11,913 nucleotides of DNA from Candidatus Campbelliibacteriota bacterium (lineage in GTDB: Bacteria > Patescibacteriota > Minisyncoccia > UBA9983), in the NCBI GenBank assembly GCA_003231675.1, contig QIJB01000007.1, positions 1-11,913 of the forward strand. Direction: 5' to 3'. This document shows, one piece after another, positions 1 to 7,419 of the stretch (position 1 is its first letter; each line of letters begins with the position of its first letter). Both the position numbers and the translations under genes were made by a program. The notes under the pieces are model-generated. The model saw nothing but the letters and a program-made list of their open reading frames with translations. It made no database searches and was not told where the DNA came from.

Positions 1-20
1 GGGTTTTATTTTTGTCGAAA

Positions 21-49
21 TTGAATTCCACAGATTTTTGGAGTATAGT
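21..49 (+). promoter_or_regulatory. sigma70-type promoter of the cysteine desulfurase operon
   Basis: TTGAAT at 21-26 and TATAGT at 44-49 are separated by exactly 17 nt. The expected transcription start is about position 56-57, which coincides with the ATG at 57. The mRNA is therefore probably leaderless, and this argues against the upstream in-frame TTG at 12, which would lie ahead of the promoter. Confidence 0.6.
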
Positions 50-56
50 TATTCTT

Positions 57-1274
57 ATGGAAAAACTGGAAAAACCGACTCCGCCCGGCGGGAAAAGGAT
101 TTATATGGATCACGCCGCCACGACTTATTTGGATGAACGCGTTAAGGATGCTATGGAGCCGTACTGGATTGAAAAGTTCGGCAATCCGAGCGCGTTGTAT
201 AAGGAAGGTAGGGAAGCAAGACAAGCGTTGGAAAATGCGCGGGTGGACATCGCGAGCGAAATAGGCGCGCGCGCTGAGGAAATAACTTTCACCAACGGCG
301 GGACGGAGAGCGACAATCTGGCGATTTTCGGCGTGGCATACACCCTAAAAAAGAATGTTGGGAAAAATTCCGACGGCGTTTCTCTTCCCCATATTATTAC
401 TACAAAATTTGAGCATCACGCCGTTCTTTCGCCGTGCGAATTTTTGGAGAAAAACGGCTTTGATGTTGATTATCTTGAAGTGGGGGAGGACGGAATCGTT
501 AATCCGAAAGATGTTGAAAAGGCGCTTAGGCCGGAAACGATTTTGGTTTCAATAATGCTGGCGAACAACGAAGTTGGCACTATTCAGCCGATTGCCGAAA
601 TCGGAAAAATTTTGAAAAATCACAAGACGTTATTTCACACGGACGCTTGTCAAGGGGCGGGATACCTCAATCTTAATGTGGAAAAAATGGGCGTTGATTT
701 GATGACCTTGAACGGTTCAAAGATGTATGGTCCCAAAGGAATCGGTTTGCTTTATGCCAAGCGGGGAATTAAGCTGGAGCCAATGTTGCGTGGTGGTCAG
801 CAAGAAAGAAGAATGAGGCCCGGAACGGAAAATGTGCCCGGGATTGTCGGTTTGGCGGAGGCGTTAAAAAACGCTCAAGCTGAGAAGGACGAAGAATCGG
901 CGCGGGTGGCTGAACTGCGAGACTACTTCATTAAGCGGATTACGGACGAAATACCGAAAGTTTTCCTGAACGGTCATCCGCAAAAACGTCTGCCAAACAA
1001 CATAAATGTTTCTATCCTTGGCGTTGAAGGGGAGGCGGTTATATTGTATCTTGACGAATACGGAATCGCGTGCTCAACCGGCTCGGCTTGCACATCGGAA
1101 AGTTTTGAGCCGTCCCATGTCATTCTCGCATTGGGCAAACCGCGCGCCTACGCTCACGGTTCGGTGAGATTTACTCTTGGAAAACGAAACACGAAAGAGG
1201 ATATTGATTATACCGTGGAAACATTGAAGAGCGTGGTCGAAAAACTGAGAAGTATATCGGCGGTCAGCGTATAA
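57..1274 (+). CDS. cysteine desulfurase, NifS/IscS family
   Basis: A PLP-dependent enzyme that removes sulfur from L-cysteine, giving alanine and a protein-bound persulfide for iron-sulfur cluster or tRNA thiolation pathways in the cytosol. Numbered from the ATG at 57 (405 aa, usual for the family), it shows the N-terminal YMDHAATT motif, the EHHAVL motif with the PLP-stacking His, HTDACQGAG (cofactor Asp), the PLP lysine K222 in NGSKMYGPKG, and the catalytic Cys345 in TGSACTS, followed by the RFTLGK strand. The usual His before the PLP lysine (SxHK) is Ser here. The start at 57 is chosen over an in-frame TTG at 12 because a promoter (21-49) lies between them. The IscU-type scaffold follows 17 nt downstream, giving the donor-scaffold pair. 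IscS versus NifS assignment is not resolved, so no symbol is given. Confidence 0.93.
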   Translation: MEKLEKPTPPGGKRIYMDHAATTYLDERVKDAMEPYWIEKFGNPSALYKEGREARQALENARVDIASEIGARAEEITFTNGGTESDNLAIFGVAYTLKKNVGKNSDGVSLPHIITTKFEHHAVLSPCEFLEKNGFDVDYLEVGEDGIVNPKDVEKALRPETILVSIMLANNEVGTIQPIAEIGKILKNHKTLFHTDACQGAGYLNLNVEKMGVDLMTLNGSKMYGPKGIGLLYAKRGIKLEPMLRGGQQERRMRPGTENVPGIVGLAEALKNAQAEKDEESARVAELRDYFIKRITDEIPKVFLNGHPQKRLPNNINVSILGVEGEAVILYLDEYGIACSTGSACTSESFEPSHVILALGKPRAYAHGSVRFTLGKRNTKEDIDYTVETLKSVVEKLRSISAVSV

Positions 1275-1291
1275 TTGCAATAAAGAAAAAA

Positions 1292-1723
1292 ATGGCGGAT
1301 ATAATAAACAATAAAGGGGAAGAGTGGCTCTACTCGGAAAAGGTTAAGGAGCATTTTTTGAATCCGAAAAATTTCCTCGCCGAAGAACCGAAGGAGGGAG
1401 ATTTTGACGCGGAAGGAGAAGCGGGAAATTTCGCCTGCGGAGACATTATGAAAGCTTGGATTAAAGTTGAGCCGGGAACGGAGAGAATAAAAGATTTCAA
1501 ATGGCGGACTTGGGGGTGCGCTTCCGCCATCGCCGCAACGTCAATGTTCTCCGAGATGGTGCTGGAAAATGACGGAATGACGGTTGAGGATGCGCTGAAA
1601 ATAACTCCTCAAGACATAATCGCGCGCTTGAGCGGACTTCCTCCGCAAAAGGTCCATTGCTCCGTTCTCGCCGACCAAGCGTTCAAAGACGCAGTTAAAA
1701 ATTATAGGAAAAAGAGTAAATAA
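1292..1723 (+). CDS. iron-sulfur cluster assembly scaffold, IscU/NifU-N family
   Basis: A cytosolic scaffold on which the neighbouring desulfurase builds [2Fe-2S] clusters before transfer to apoproteins. The 143-aa protein keeps all three ligand cysteines: Cys49 in ACGD (with the conserved Asp51), Cys76 in the TWGCASAIAATS loop, and Cys123 in KVHCSVLAD. The opening YSEKVKEHFLNPKNF matches the family's N-terminal helix. GCASAIA replaces the common GCGSAIA. The gene starts 17 nt after the desulfurase stop and ends 4 nt before the next gene, so co-transcription is likely. No Shine-Dalgarno sequence is visible before the ATG, only an A-rich run. A TATAAT overlaps the upstream stop codon (1270-1275), but no -35 stands before it, so an internal promoter is only a possibility. 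The classic IscU LPPVK chaperone-binding motif appears as LPPQK. Confidence 0.92.
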   Translation: MADIINNKGEEWLYSEKVKEHFLNPKNFLAEEPKEGDFDAEGEAGNFACGDIMKAWIKVEPGTERIKDFKWRTWGCASAIAATSMFSEMVLENDGMTVEDALKITPQDIIARLSGLPPQKVHCSVLADQAFKDAVKNYRKKSK

Positions 1724-1727
1724 AACT

Positions 1728-2951
1728 ATGAAAAAAAAAGAAATATTCACTGAGAGTGTTTTGAACAAATACGCCGATGTTTTAATTTGGGGTTTGGAGG
1801 CGGCTCGGAAGTCCGTGGGAGGAAAATACAAAAAGGGCGACATCATTTATATCAGCTACGAATTGGATTCGCTTAAATTGGCGGAGGTCTTATACAGAAA
1901 ACTTTTGGAAAAAGGAATGAATGTCGTTGTCAGGATGGGTGCCACCTCCAAAATGCAGTTTGATTTTTACGATGTTGCCAATAAAGACCAATTGAGTTTC
2001 TTGGCTCCATGGAGCAAGGATTTGTATAAAAATCTGAATGGTTTGATTAGCTTAATCGCCCCGTCTTCTTTGACGCATCTTTCCGGCATTGATTCAAAAA
2101 AAATGGCACTTGTGGCGATTTCCGCAAAACCGTTAAAAGAAATCGCGCACAAGCGCGAAGAAACCGGCGATTTCGGCTGGACTCTTTGTATAATGCCGAC
2201 GGAGGAATTGGCAAAGAAGGCGAAAATGTCTAAAGAAAATTACGCCAAAGAGATTATCAAGGCGTGTTATCTGGACAAAAAAGATCCGGTAAAAATATGG
2301 GAAAATCTTCGCAAGAAAGCCGATGCCGTTAAAAAATCGCTCAATGGTTTGGATGTTGATTATTTTCATATCAAGTCTCAAAATACCGACCTAAAAGTGA
2401 CTCCGGGAGAAAAAAGGAAATGGCTTGGGTTGAGCGGGCACAACATTCCCAGTTTTGAAATTTTTACTTCTCCTGATTGGCGAGGCACGGAGGGCGTTTA
2501 TTACGCCAATATGCCTTCTTTCCGGAGCGGGAACTATGTGGAAGGTGTTCGTTTGACTTTCAAAAACGGCAAAGTCGTAAAAGTGGAAGCCAAGAAAGGA
2601 GAAAAATTCGTCAAAAAGCAACTGGCGATGGATAAGGGGGCGAGTCGCTTAGGCGAACTCTCGTTCACTGACAAAAGGTTTTCTCCAATCGGAAAATTTA
2701 TGGCGAATACTCTCTTTGATGAAAATGTCGGGGGTAAATATGGCAATTGTCATATCGCCGTGGGGAGCAGTTTTTCCGACACTTACTCTGGCGACATCAA
2801 AAAACTAACAAAAAAACTCAAGAAAGATTTAGGATTCAATGATTCCGCGCTTCACTGGGATCTGATAAACACCGAAAAGAAAAAGGTGACCGCGTTCTTG
2901 AAATCGGGAAAGAAGGCCGTAGTCTATGAAAACGGGTTATTCAAAGTTTAA
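1728..2951 (+). CDS. aminopeptidase, peptidase family M29 (AmpS/AmpT/PepS-like)
   Basis: A metal-dependent aminopeptidase, expected to trim N-terminal residues from peptides in the cytosol. The 407-aa length fits the family. Metal ligands can be placed by comparison with Thermus AmpT as I recall it (E250, E316, H345, H378, D380): here E244 in PSFEIFTSP, E310 in SRLGELSF (the same 66-residue spacing), H342 in NCHIAVGSS, and H376 and D378 in ALHWDL. The family's Tyr seven residues after the third ligand appears to be Phe349, with a Tyr at 353 instead; a small insertion nearby (GGKYGN) makes that alignment uncertain. The gene lies 4 nt behind the scaffold gene with no Shine-Dalgarno, suggesting translation within one operon. 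It is followed after 39 nt by a second peptidase, so together they look like a peptide-recycling pair. Confidence 0.88.
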   Translation: MKKKEIFTESVLNKYADVLIWGLEAARKSVGGKYKKGDIIYISYELDSLKLAEVLYRKLLEKGMNVVVRMGATSKMQFDFYDVANKDQLSFLAPWSKDLYKNLNGLISLIAPSSLTHLSGIDSKKMALVAISAKPLKEIAHKREETGDFGWTLCIMPTEELAKKAKMSKENYAKEIIKACYLDKKDPVKIWENLRKKADAVKKSLNGLDVDYFHIKSQNTDLKVTPGEKRKWLGLSGHNIPSFEIFTSPDWRGTEGVYYANMPSFRSGNYVEGVRLTFKNGKVVKVEAKKGEKFVKKQLAMDKGASRLGELSFTDKRFSPIGKFMANTLFDENVGGKYGNCHIAVGSSFSDTYSGDIKKLTKKLKKDLGFNDSALHWDLINTEKKKVTAFLKSGKKAVVYENGLFKV

Positions 2952-2960
2952 AATACTTGA

Positions 2961-2977
2961 GCCGAAAACCTCTCGGC
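2961..2977 (+). other. small hairpin between the two peptidase genes
   Basis: GCCGA (2961-2965) and TCGGC (2973-2977) form a 5-bp stem with a 7-nt loop in the 39-nt gap. There is no T tract, so it is not an intrinsic terminator. It could be an mRNA processing or stability element, or chance. Confidence 0.25.
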
Positions 2978-2990
2978 ACCAAATATAGCA

Positions 2991-4796
2991 ATGGAGAAAA
3001 ACGCCAAAAAATTATTGGAGGAATTAAACCAAAAGTACAAAAAACTTCATAAAAAATACGAAGAGCTGTATTGGCTTTTTTATATGGGCGACCATTCCGT
3101 TAAAGAAAAAATGAACAAAGCCTCGGTGGCAAGGGACGCTTTTCGCGCGAACAAAAAATACGCCTCCGCCGTGGAAAAGTTTTTGGAAAGCGCGCGCGGA
3201 AAAGAAAAAGAAAAGCTGTCGGCATGGAAGTTGTTTTTCAGTAAATATCAAGCGCCTGAAAATTTGATTGAACTGAAAAAAAGAACAGACGAGTTGGAAA
3301 ACAAAATTTTGCAAAGGCGGGCAAAAAGGAAAGAAGGCTACAAGGACCCTTGGTCAGGCAAGTTCGTGAAGGCCTCGGCGGCGCGAATGAGTATGATTAT
3401 GATTACGGACGGCGATGAGGCGGTGAGAAAAGCGTGTTTCCGCGCCAAAGAGGAGTTGGCGGAAGAGTATGTTTCCGAATACGTCCGGCTTGTGAAGATG
3501 AGAAACGAATACGCTCGAGAACTCGGATATGAGGATTTTTACGATTACAAGGCGAGAACAACGGACGGAATGTCCAAAGAAGAGATATTTTCAATTTTTA
3601 ACGAAATTTACGAAAAGACCAAATATGCTTTCAAAGATATCGGAAAAATGGAAAAGAGAATACCGGGATTACGGAAGCCTTGGAACTTTTCCTATATGAT
3701 GTCCGGAGATTTCAGGAAAGAAGAAGACCCATATTTTCAATTTGATGAAATGCTGATGAGGTGGGGAAGAAGTTTTTCCGCCTTGGGCGTTGATTTCAAC
3801 GGGGGAAGTTTAAAACTTGATTTATTGGAAAGAAAAGGGAAGCACGGAAACGCCTTTTGCAATTGGCCTGATCCGGTAAGTTTTAAGAGCGGGAAGAAAA
3901 TCCCCGGAAGCTCCAATTTCACTTGCAACGCCATTCCGGGACAAGTTGGTTCCGGCATCAATGCTGGAAGAACTTTGTTTCATGAAGGGGGGCACGCCGC
4001 CCACTTATTGAACGCTGAACAAAGCGAGATATGTCTGAACACTGAATACCCGCCAGCATCCGCGGCTTGGGATGAAACCCAAAGCACGCTTTTTGAAAAT
4101 ATTTTTCATGGCATTGAGTGGAAGACCAGATATGCGCGGAACAGAGAGGGAGAGAAGTACCCATTCAGACTTTTTGAGAGAAAAACCAAAAGGCTTCATA
4201 AATTGATTCCTTTGAATTTGGCGGCGATTATATCCGTGAGCGAGTTTGAGAAGAGAGTTTACGAGGAAAAAAACGCAAACGAAGCCAAGGTGATGAAAAT
4301 CGCAAAAGAAGTGCATAAAAAACATTTTGACCGCAGCGAGCCTTCCCTTTCCATTTTGAGCGTTCCGCATTTGTATGTGTCAGAGCATTCCTGCTATTAC
4401 CACGGTTACGGATTGGCGGAGCTCGCCGTTTGCCAATGGAGAGATTATTTTCACAAAAAATACGGCTATATAGTGGATAATCCCCGAATCGGAAAAGAAG
4501 TCCGGAAGTTTTGGCAAATGGGCTCTTCAAGAACATTCAAAGAATTCGTGAAACTGGCGACAGGAAAACATCTTTCCGCGAACGCGTATTTGAGAGAAGC
4601 GACGATGACTCTTCGCGAGCGAATCAGCTCCGCCGAGAAAAAACTGAAAAAAATGGAAACCGTGCCGGAATACAAAAAGAGGGTGAAATTGAACGCTTCC
4701 ATAAAAATGGTTCACGGAAAAAAGATTATTTGCGACAACAAGAACGGCTTTGAGGAGATGTCCCGAAAATACAAGCGATGGCTTAAAGAATTTTGA
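2991..4796 (+). CDS. M3-like zinc oligopeptidase (HEGGH motif)
   Basis: A 601-aa, probably cytosolic metallopeptidase that would cut short peptides internally or near an end. The N-terminal half is helical and charged (about residues 1-200), as in M3/M2-type peptidases. The zinc site is H331-E332-G-G-H335 in [14 protein letters not shown], with the third ligand most likely E362 in [12 protein letters not shown], which aligns with the DFVExxSQ helix of M3 enzymes. The late helix with [11 protein letters not shown] (about 470-480) corresponds to the Tyr/His-bearing substrate-stabilising segment of the same superfamily. No signal peptide or membrane segment is seen. It is the last gene of the run starting at 57, 39 nt after the M29 aminopeptidase. 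Oligopeptidase F, M3A and M2 are all possible relatives, and I cannot choose a subfamily by eye. Confidence 0.82.
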   Translation: MEKNAKKLLEELNQKYKKLHKKYEELYWLFYMGDHSVKEKMNKASVARDAFRANKKYASAVEKFLESARGKEKEKLSAWKLFFSKYQAPENLIELKKRTDELENKILQRRAKRKEGYKDPWSGKFVKASAARMSMIMITDGDEAVRKACFRAKEELAEEYVSEYVRLVKMRNEYARELGYEDFYDYKARTTDGMSKEEIFSIFNEIYEKTKYAFKDIGKMEKRIPGLRKPWNFSYMMSGDFRKEEDPYFQFDEMLMRWGRSFSALGVDFNGGSLKLDLLERKGKHGNAFCNWPDPVSFKSGKKIPGSSNFTCNAIPGQVGSGINAGRTLFHEGGHAAHLLNAEQSEICLNTEYPPASAAWDETQSTLFENIFHGIEWKTRYARNREGEKYPFRLFERKTKRLHKLIPLNLAAIISVSEFEKRVYEEKNANEAKVMKIAKEVHKKHFDRSEPSLSILSVPHLYVSEHSCYYHGYGLAELAVCQWRDYFHKKYGYIVDNPRIGKEVRKFWQMGSSRTFKEFVKLATGKHLSANAYLREATMTLRERISSAEKKLKKMETVPEYKKRVKLNASIKMVHGKKIICDNKNGFEEMSRKYKRWLKEF

Positions 4797-4819
4797 TTTT
4801 TCAAATTAAACCGACTCTA

Positions 4820-4828
4820 TGTTAGAAT
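4820..4828 (+). promoter_or_regulatory. extended -10 promoter before the PD-(D/E)XK nuclease
   Basis: TGT followed by TAGAAT (4823-4828) forms an extended -10 element. Only a poor -35 match (TTCAAA, 4800-4805) lies 17 nt upstream. The hexamer ends 6 nt before the ATG at 4835, so transcription would begin at or next to the start codon. Confidence 0.5.
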
Positions 4829-4834
4829 AAAGTC

Positions 4835-5611
4835 ATGTCTCAATATTACAAAGCGCAACGAACACGGAATTTATATGATCCCGACAAAAACAACGCTTCC
4901 GAAACAGGCGAGGCTTTTAAGGTCTCGCGTTCAAAAATTGACCTCTTTTTGCAATGTCCCCGGTGCTTTTATTTGGATCGCCGGTTGGGAGTGGCCAGAC
5001 CTCCGGGATTTCCGTTCGCCCTGAATAGCGCCGTTGATACGCTGTTGAAACAAGAATTTGACATCTATCGGCAAAGAGGAACTAAGCATCCATTGATTGA
5101 AAGATATGGGGTTGACGCTATTCCGATTCCTCACAAAGATTTGGACAGATGGCGTCACAATTTTACCGGCGTGCAATATTTGCACGAACCGACAAACTTG
5201 TTGATATTTGGCGCCATTGACGATCTTTGGCAAAATTCAAAGGGCGAGTATATTGTCGTGGATTACAAAGCGACTGCCAAGGATGAGGCGATTACGAGTT
5301 TGAACAAGGATTGGCATATCGGGTATAAAAGGCAGATGGAGATTTATCAATGGCTTTTGCGGAACAACGGATATGATGTGTCGGATACCGGCTATTTTGT
5401 TTACTGCAACGGCAAAACAGACAGGGAAGCTTTTGATAGAAAACTTGACTTTGACGTTACCTTAATCGCTTACAAGGGCGACAGTTCTTGGGTTGAAGAA
5501 ACCGTTTTTGACATTAAAAAATGTTTGGACGGAGGGCAAATCCCTCCCGCCGGTCCGGATTGCGATTATTGCGCCTATATCCAATCCGTAAAATCAAAAG
5601 AAAAGATATAA
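4835..5611 (+). CDS. PD-(D/E)XK nuclease superfamily protein, Cas4/RecB-like, putative Fe-S
   Basis: A putative DNA nuclease of the Cas4/RecB-nuclease type (258 aa). The core runs from GAIDDLW (active-site Asp) through YIVVDYKAT (the D-x-K motif) to QMEIYQWLL (the QxxxY motif). A cysteine pair at C41/C44 (CPRC) near the N-terminus and one at C243/C246 (CDYC) near the C-terminus are placed like the four ligands of a [4Fe-4S] staple in Cas4, AddB and related nucleases, although Cas4 usually splits them one plus three. SRSKIDLFLQCPRCFYL is typical of this group. No cas genes or repeat array occur in the window, so a role in DNA repair or recombination is more likely than CRISPR adaptation; this is inference. 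The gene has its own probable leaderless promoter and stands alone between the peptidase operon and the holin-like gene. Confidence 0.8.
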   Translation: MSQYYKAQRTRNLYDPDKNNASETGEAFKVSRSKIDLFLQCPRCFYLDRRLGVARPPGFPFALNSAVDTLLKQEFDIYRQRGTKHPLIERYGVDAIPIPHKDLDRWRHNFTGVQYLHEPTNLLIFGAIDDLWQNSKGEYIVVDYKATAKDEAITSLNKDWHIGYKRQMEIYQWLLRNNGYDVSDTGYFVYCNGKTDREAFDRKLDFDVTLIAYKGDSSWVEETVFDIKKCLDGGQIPPAGPDCDYCAYIQSVKSKEKI

Positions 5612-5622
5612 ATATTATTTAA

Positions 5623-5652
5623 TTGGAAAAAATCAATAAAGTATGAGAAAAT
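5623..5652 (+). promoter_or_regulatory. weak candidate promoter before the holin-like gene
   Basis: TTGGAA (5623-5628) and GAAAAT (5647-5652) are spaced by 18 nt, and the -10-like hexamer ends 6 nt before the ATG at 5659. The -10 match is poor. It is included because its position repeats the leaderless geometry seen at other genes here. Confidence 0.3.
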
Positions 5653-5658
5653 AAAAAT

Positions 5659-5982
5659 ATGATAAATATCTTAATCAAATGGTTAGTCGTTTCTTTGGTA
5701 ATATTGGCGTCCGCCTACGCGTTCAGCGGAATTATGGTGGCGAACTTTTTTGTGGCGGTGGTCGCCGCAATCTTTATCGGTTTGGTTACCGCCATTTTGC
5801 GTCCCATCCTTTTGATTTTGGCGTTGCCCATTACAATTATAACCTTGGGGTTGTTTACATTTGTCGTTAACGCCCTTCTGATAATGCTTGTTGCGATGTT
5901 CGTCCCTGGTTTTATCGTAGCCAATTTCTGGTGGGCACTTCTTCTCGCCCTTATTCTTTCAGTGGTCAATTTGCTTAAATAG
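5659..5982 (+). CDS. small integral membrane protein, phage holin IV superfamily (PF04020-like)
   Basis: A 107-aa, almost wholly hydrophobic protein with about four membrane helices: roughly residues 3-23, 28-50, 53-80 and 88-106. The central LRPILLILALPITIITLG segment is the hallmark of the 'mycobacterial 4TM phage holin superfamily IV', where LRPil..LtLPit.lTLG is strongly conserved. Despite the family name, most chromosomal members have no known lytic role, and nothing phage-like lies nearby, so its function is unknown. The ATG at 5659 is well placed, with the protein entering a membrane segment at once, and there is no Shine-Dalgarno sequence. It sits 47 nt after the nuclease gene and 74 nt before the HtrA-like protease gene. 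Confidence 0.82.
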   Translation: MINILIKWLVVSLVILASAYAFSGIMVANFFVAVVAAIFIGLVTAILRPILLILALPITIITLGLFTFVVNALLIMLVAMFVPGFIVANFWWALLLALILSVVNLLK

Positions 5983-6017
5983 CGGACAAATTCTCTTTAA
6001 TACAACGAGAATGAGTG

Positions 6018-6046
6018 TTGATTTTTTGTTCATATTGGAATAAAAT
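6018..6046 (+). promoter_or_regulatory. sigma70-type promoter of the HtrA-like gene
   Basis: TTGATT (6018-6023) and TAAAAT (6041-6046) are 17 nt apart. The predicted start of transcription (about 6053) leaves a leader of only about 4 nt before the ATG at 6057. Confidence 0.6.
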
Positions 6047-6056
6047 AAGAGAAAAT

Positions 6057-7310
6057 ATGGATGAGCTCAATAAAACACAAGTCGTTATGCTCGTTTTACT
6101 GGTCAGTTTCGTGACCTCTTTGGCGACAGGTATTGTTACCGTAACTCTGATAAATCAAGCTCCTCCTCCCATTACGCAGATGATAGGCAGGGTTATAGAA
6201 AAAACCATTGAAACTGTTAAGCCGGGAGAACCGATTCATGAAAAAACCATCATTATTACCCAAGAGGATATGGTTATGAAGGTTGTCAAGAATGTTTCTT
6301 CAGCTGTTGTGAGCGTGGTAGCCACCAAAGATGTTCCGGTTATGGAGGAATATTTCAGCAGCCCTTTTAAGAATCTTCCGCAAGGATTTTTTCCAGATAT
6401 CAAAATACCTCAATATCGTCAAAAAGGAACGGAAAAGAAACGTGTTTCCAGTGGTAGCGGTTTTTTCATCTCCAAAGACGGTTTAATTTTAACGAATAAA
6501 CATGTCGTTGCCGACCCCAAAGCGGAATACTCGGTAATAATGAATGACGGAAGAAAACTTGCCGCGAAAGTTTTGGTAAGAGACCCTTTTCAGGATATAG
6601 CGATTTTAAAAGTTGAGGGAAAAGAGTTTAATTATATTCCGCTCGGAGATTCAAGAAAAATTAAAGTCGGACAAAGCGCGATAGCAATCGGAAATTCTCT
6701 GGGAGAATTTCAAAACACTGTTTCGGTCGGTATAATTTCCGGCTTGAAACGCAGGGTAATGGTAGTGGGAGACGCCATAACAGGGGCAGAGGAACTGCAG
6801 GAACTCATCCAAACGGACGCATCAATCAATCCCGGCAATTCTGGCGGACCACTCCTTGATTTGTCGGGCAATGTAGTCGGTATCAATACCGCAATGGCAG
6901 AATTGGCGGAGAATATAGGATTTGCCCTGCCTATCAACATAGCCAAGAGAGACATTAAGGATATTCAGGAATTTGGTACGGTAAAATATCCTTTTATAGG
7001 AATAAGGTATCAATCCGTAAACACTGAGATAAAAATAAAAAACAAACTTCCCGTTGATTACGGACTTCTTTTGACAAGAGGGCCGAAAGGCGAGCCATCC
7101 ATTACCAAAGACAGTCCGGCGGAAAAGGCGGGTCTGAAGAAAGGGGACGTAATTCTTGAGGTAAATGGGATAAAAATGCATGATTCCAATTCATTGATTT
7201 CATTGTTGAACAAATTAAGGGTTGGTGACAAAATAAAGATGAAAATTTTCCGTAACGGCAAAAAAATGGAATTAAGCGTAACCCTGAAAGAAAGACCTGA
7301 AAAACAGTAA
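6057..7310 (+). CDS. membrane-anchored trypsin-like serine protease with PDZ domain, HtrA/DegP/DegS family
   Basis: An envelope quality-control protease. Numbered from the ATG at 6057 (417 aa), a single hydrophobic anchor spans about residues 6-31. It is followed by a linker and the protease domain with the triad His149 (LTNKHVV), Asp180 (FQDIAILKV) and Ser262 (NPGNSGGPL). One PDZ domain covers about 311-412 (YPFIGI... SPAEKAGLKKGDVILEVNG... GDKIKMKIFRNGK). Family members usually cut misfolded extracytoplasmic proteins, and a C-terminal PDZ senses unfolded termini. An upstream in-frame GTG at 6015 would add 14 residues, but the promoter at 6018-6046 lies inside that extension, so the ATG is preferred. 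The clpB promoter follows 13 nt after the stop, so the two chaperone/protease genes are adjacent but separately promoted. Confidence 0.93.
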   Translation: MDELNKTQVVMLVLLVSFVTSLATGIVTVTLINQAPPPITQMIGRVIEKTIETVKPGEPIHEKTIIITQEDMVMKVVKNVSSAVVSVVATKDVPVMEEYFSSPFKNLPQGFFPDIKIPQYRQKGTEKKRVSSGSGFFISKDGLILTNKHVVADPKAEYSVIMNDGRKLAAKVLVRDPFQDIAILKVEGKEFNYIPLGDSRKIKVGQSAIAIGNSLGEFQNTVSVGIISGLKRRVMVVGDAITGAEELQELIQTDASINPGNSGGPLLDLSGNVVGINTAMAELAENIGFALPINIAKRDIKDIQEFGTVKYPFIGIRYQSVNTEIKIKNKLPVDYGLLLTRGPKGEPSITKDSPAEKAGLKKGDVILEVNGIKMHDSNSLISLLNKLRVGDKIKMKIFRNGKKMELSVTLKERPEKQ

Positions 7311-7323
7311 ATTCCGGAGCGAT

Positions 7324-7352
7324 TTGACAATAACAGTGTTTAATGATAGAAT
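7324..7352 (+). promoter_or_regulatory. strong promoter of clpB with extended -10
   Basis: Consensus TTGACA (7324-7329), a 17-nt spacer, and TAGAAT (7347-7352) preceded by TGA, an extended -10. This is the best promoter match in the window. Transcription would start near 7359, leaving a leader of about 60 nt. No CIRCE or CtsR box is seen, so any heat control would be by another route. Confidence 0.75.
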
Positions 7353-7379
7353 CTTGTATTAAAAAGGTGGCGTTCCTTC

Positions 7380-7407
7380 TTGGCGAAGACAGCCATTGGT
7401 TCGCCGA
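7380..7407 (+). promoter_or_regulatory. hairpin in the clpB 5' leader
   Basis: GGCGAA (7382-7387) pairs with TTCGCC (7400-7405). It can be extended by one wobble and one T-A pair, giving an 8-bp stem with a 12-nt loop. It ends 12 nt before the clpB ATG. It has no T tract, so it is not a terminator. A temperature- or ribosome-sensitive leader structure is possible but unproven. Confidence 0.35.
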
Positions 7408-7419
7408 TAACATAATATT

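Noticed and set aside
12..56. Longer start (TTG at 12) for the cysteine desulfurase
   Set aside because: A good promoter lies at 21-49, so this stretch would not be transcribed from it, and family proteins begin close to the IYMDHAATT segment.
4835..5611. Cas4 as part of a CRISPR-Cas locus
   Set aside because: No repeat-spacer array and no cas1, cas2 or effector genes occur anywhere in the window.
5659..5982. Prophage or lysis cassette around the holin-like gene
   Set aside because: No endolysin, integrase or structural gene is nearby, and the family is mostly chromosomal despite its name.
6015..6056. GTG start at 6015 for the HtrA-like protease
   Set aside because: The -35 and -10 boxes (6018-6046) fall inside the extension, and the added residues do not look like part of the membrane anchor.
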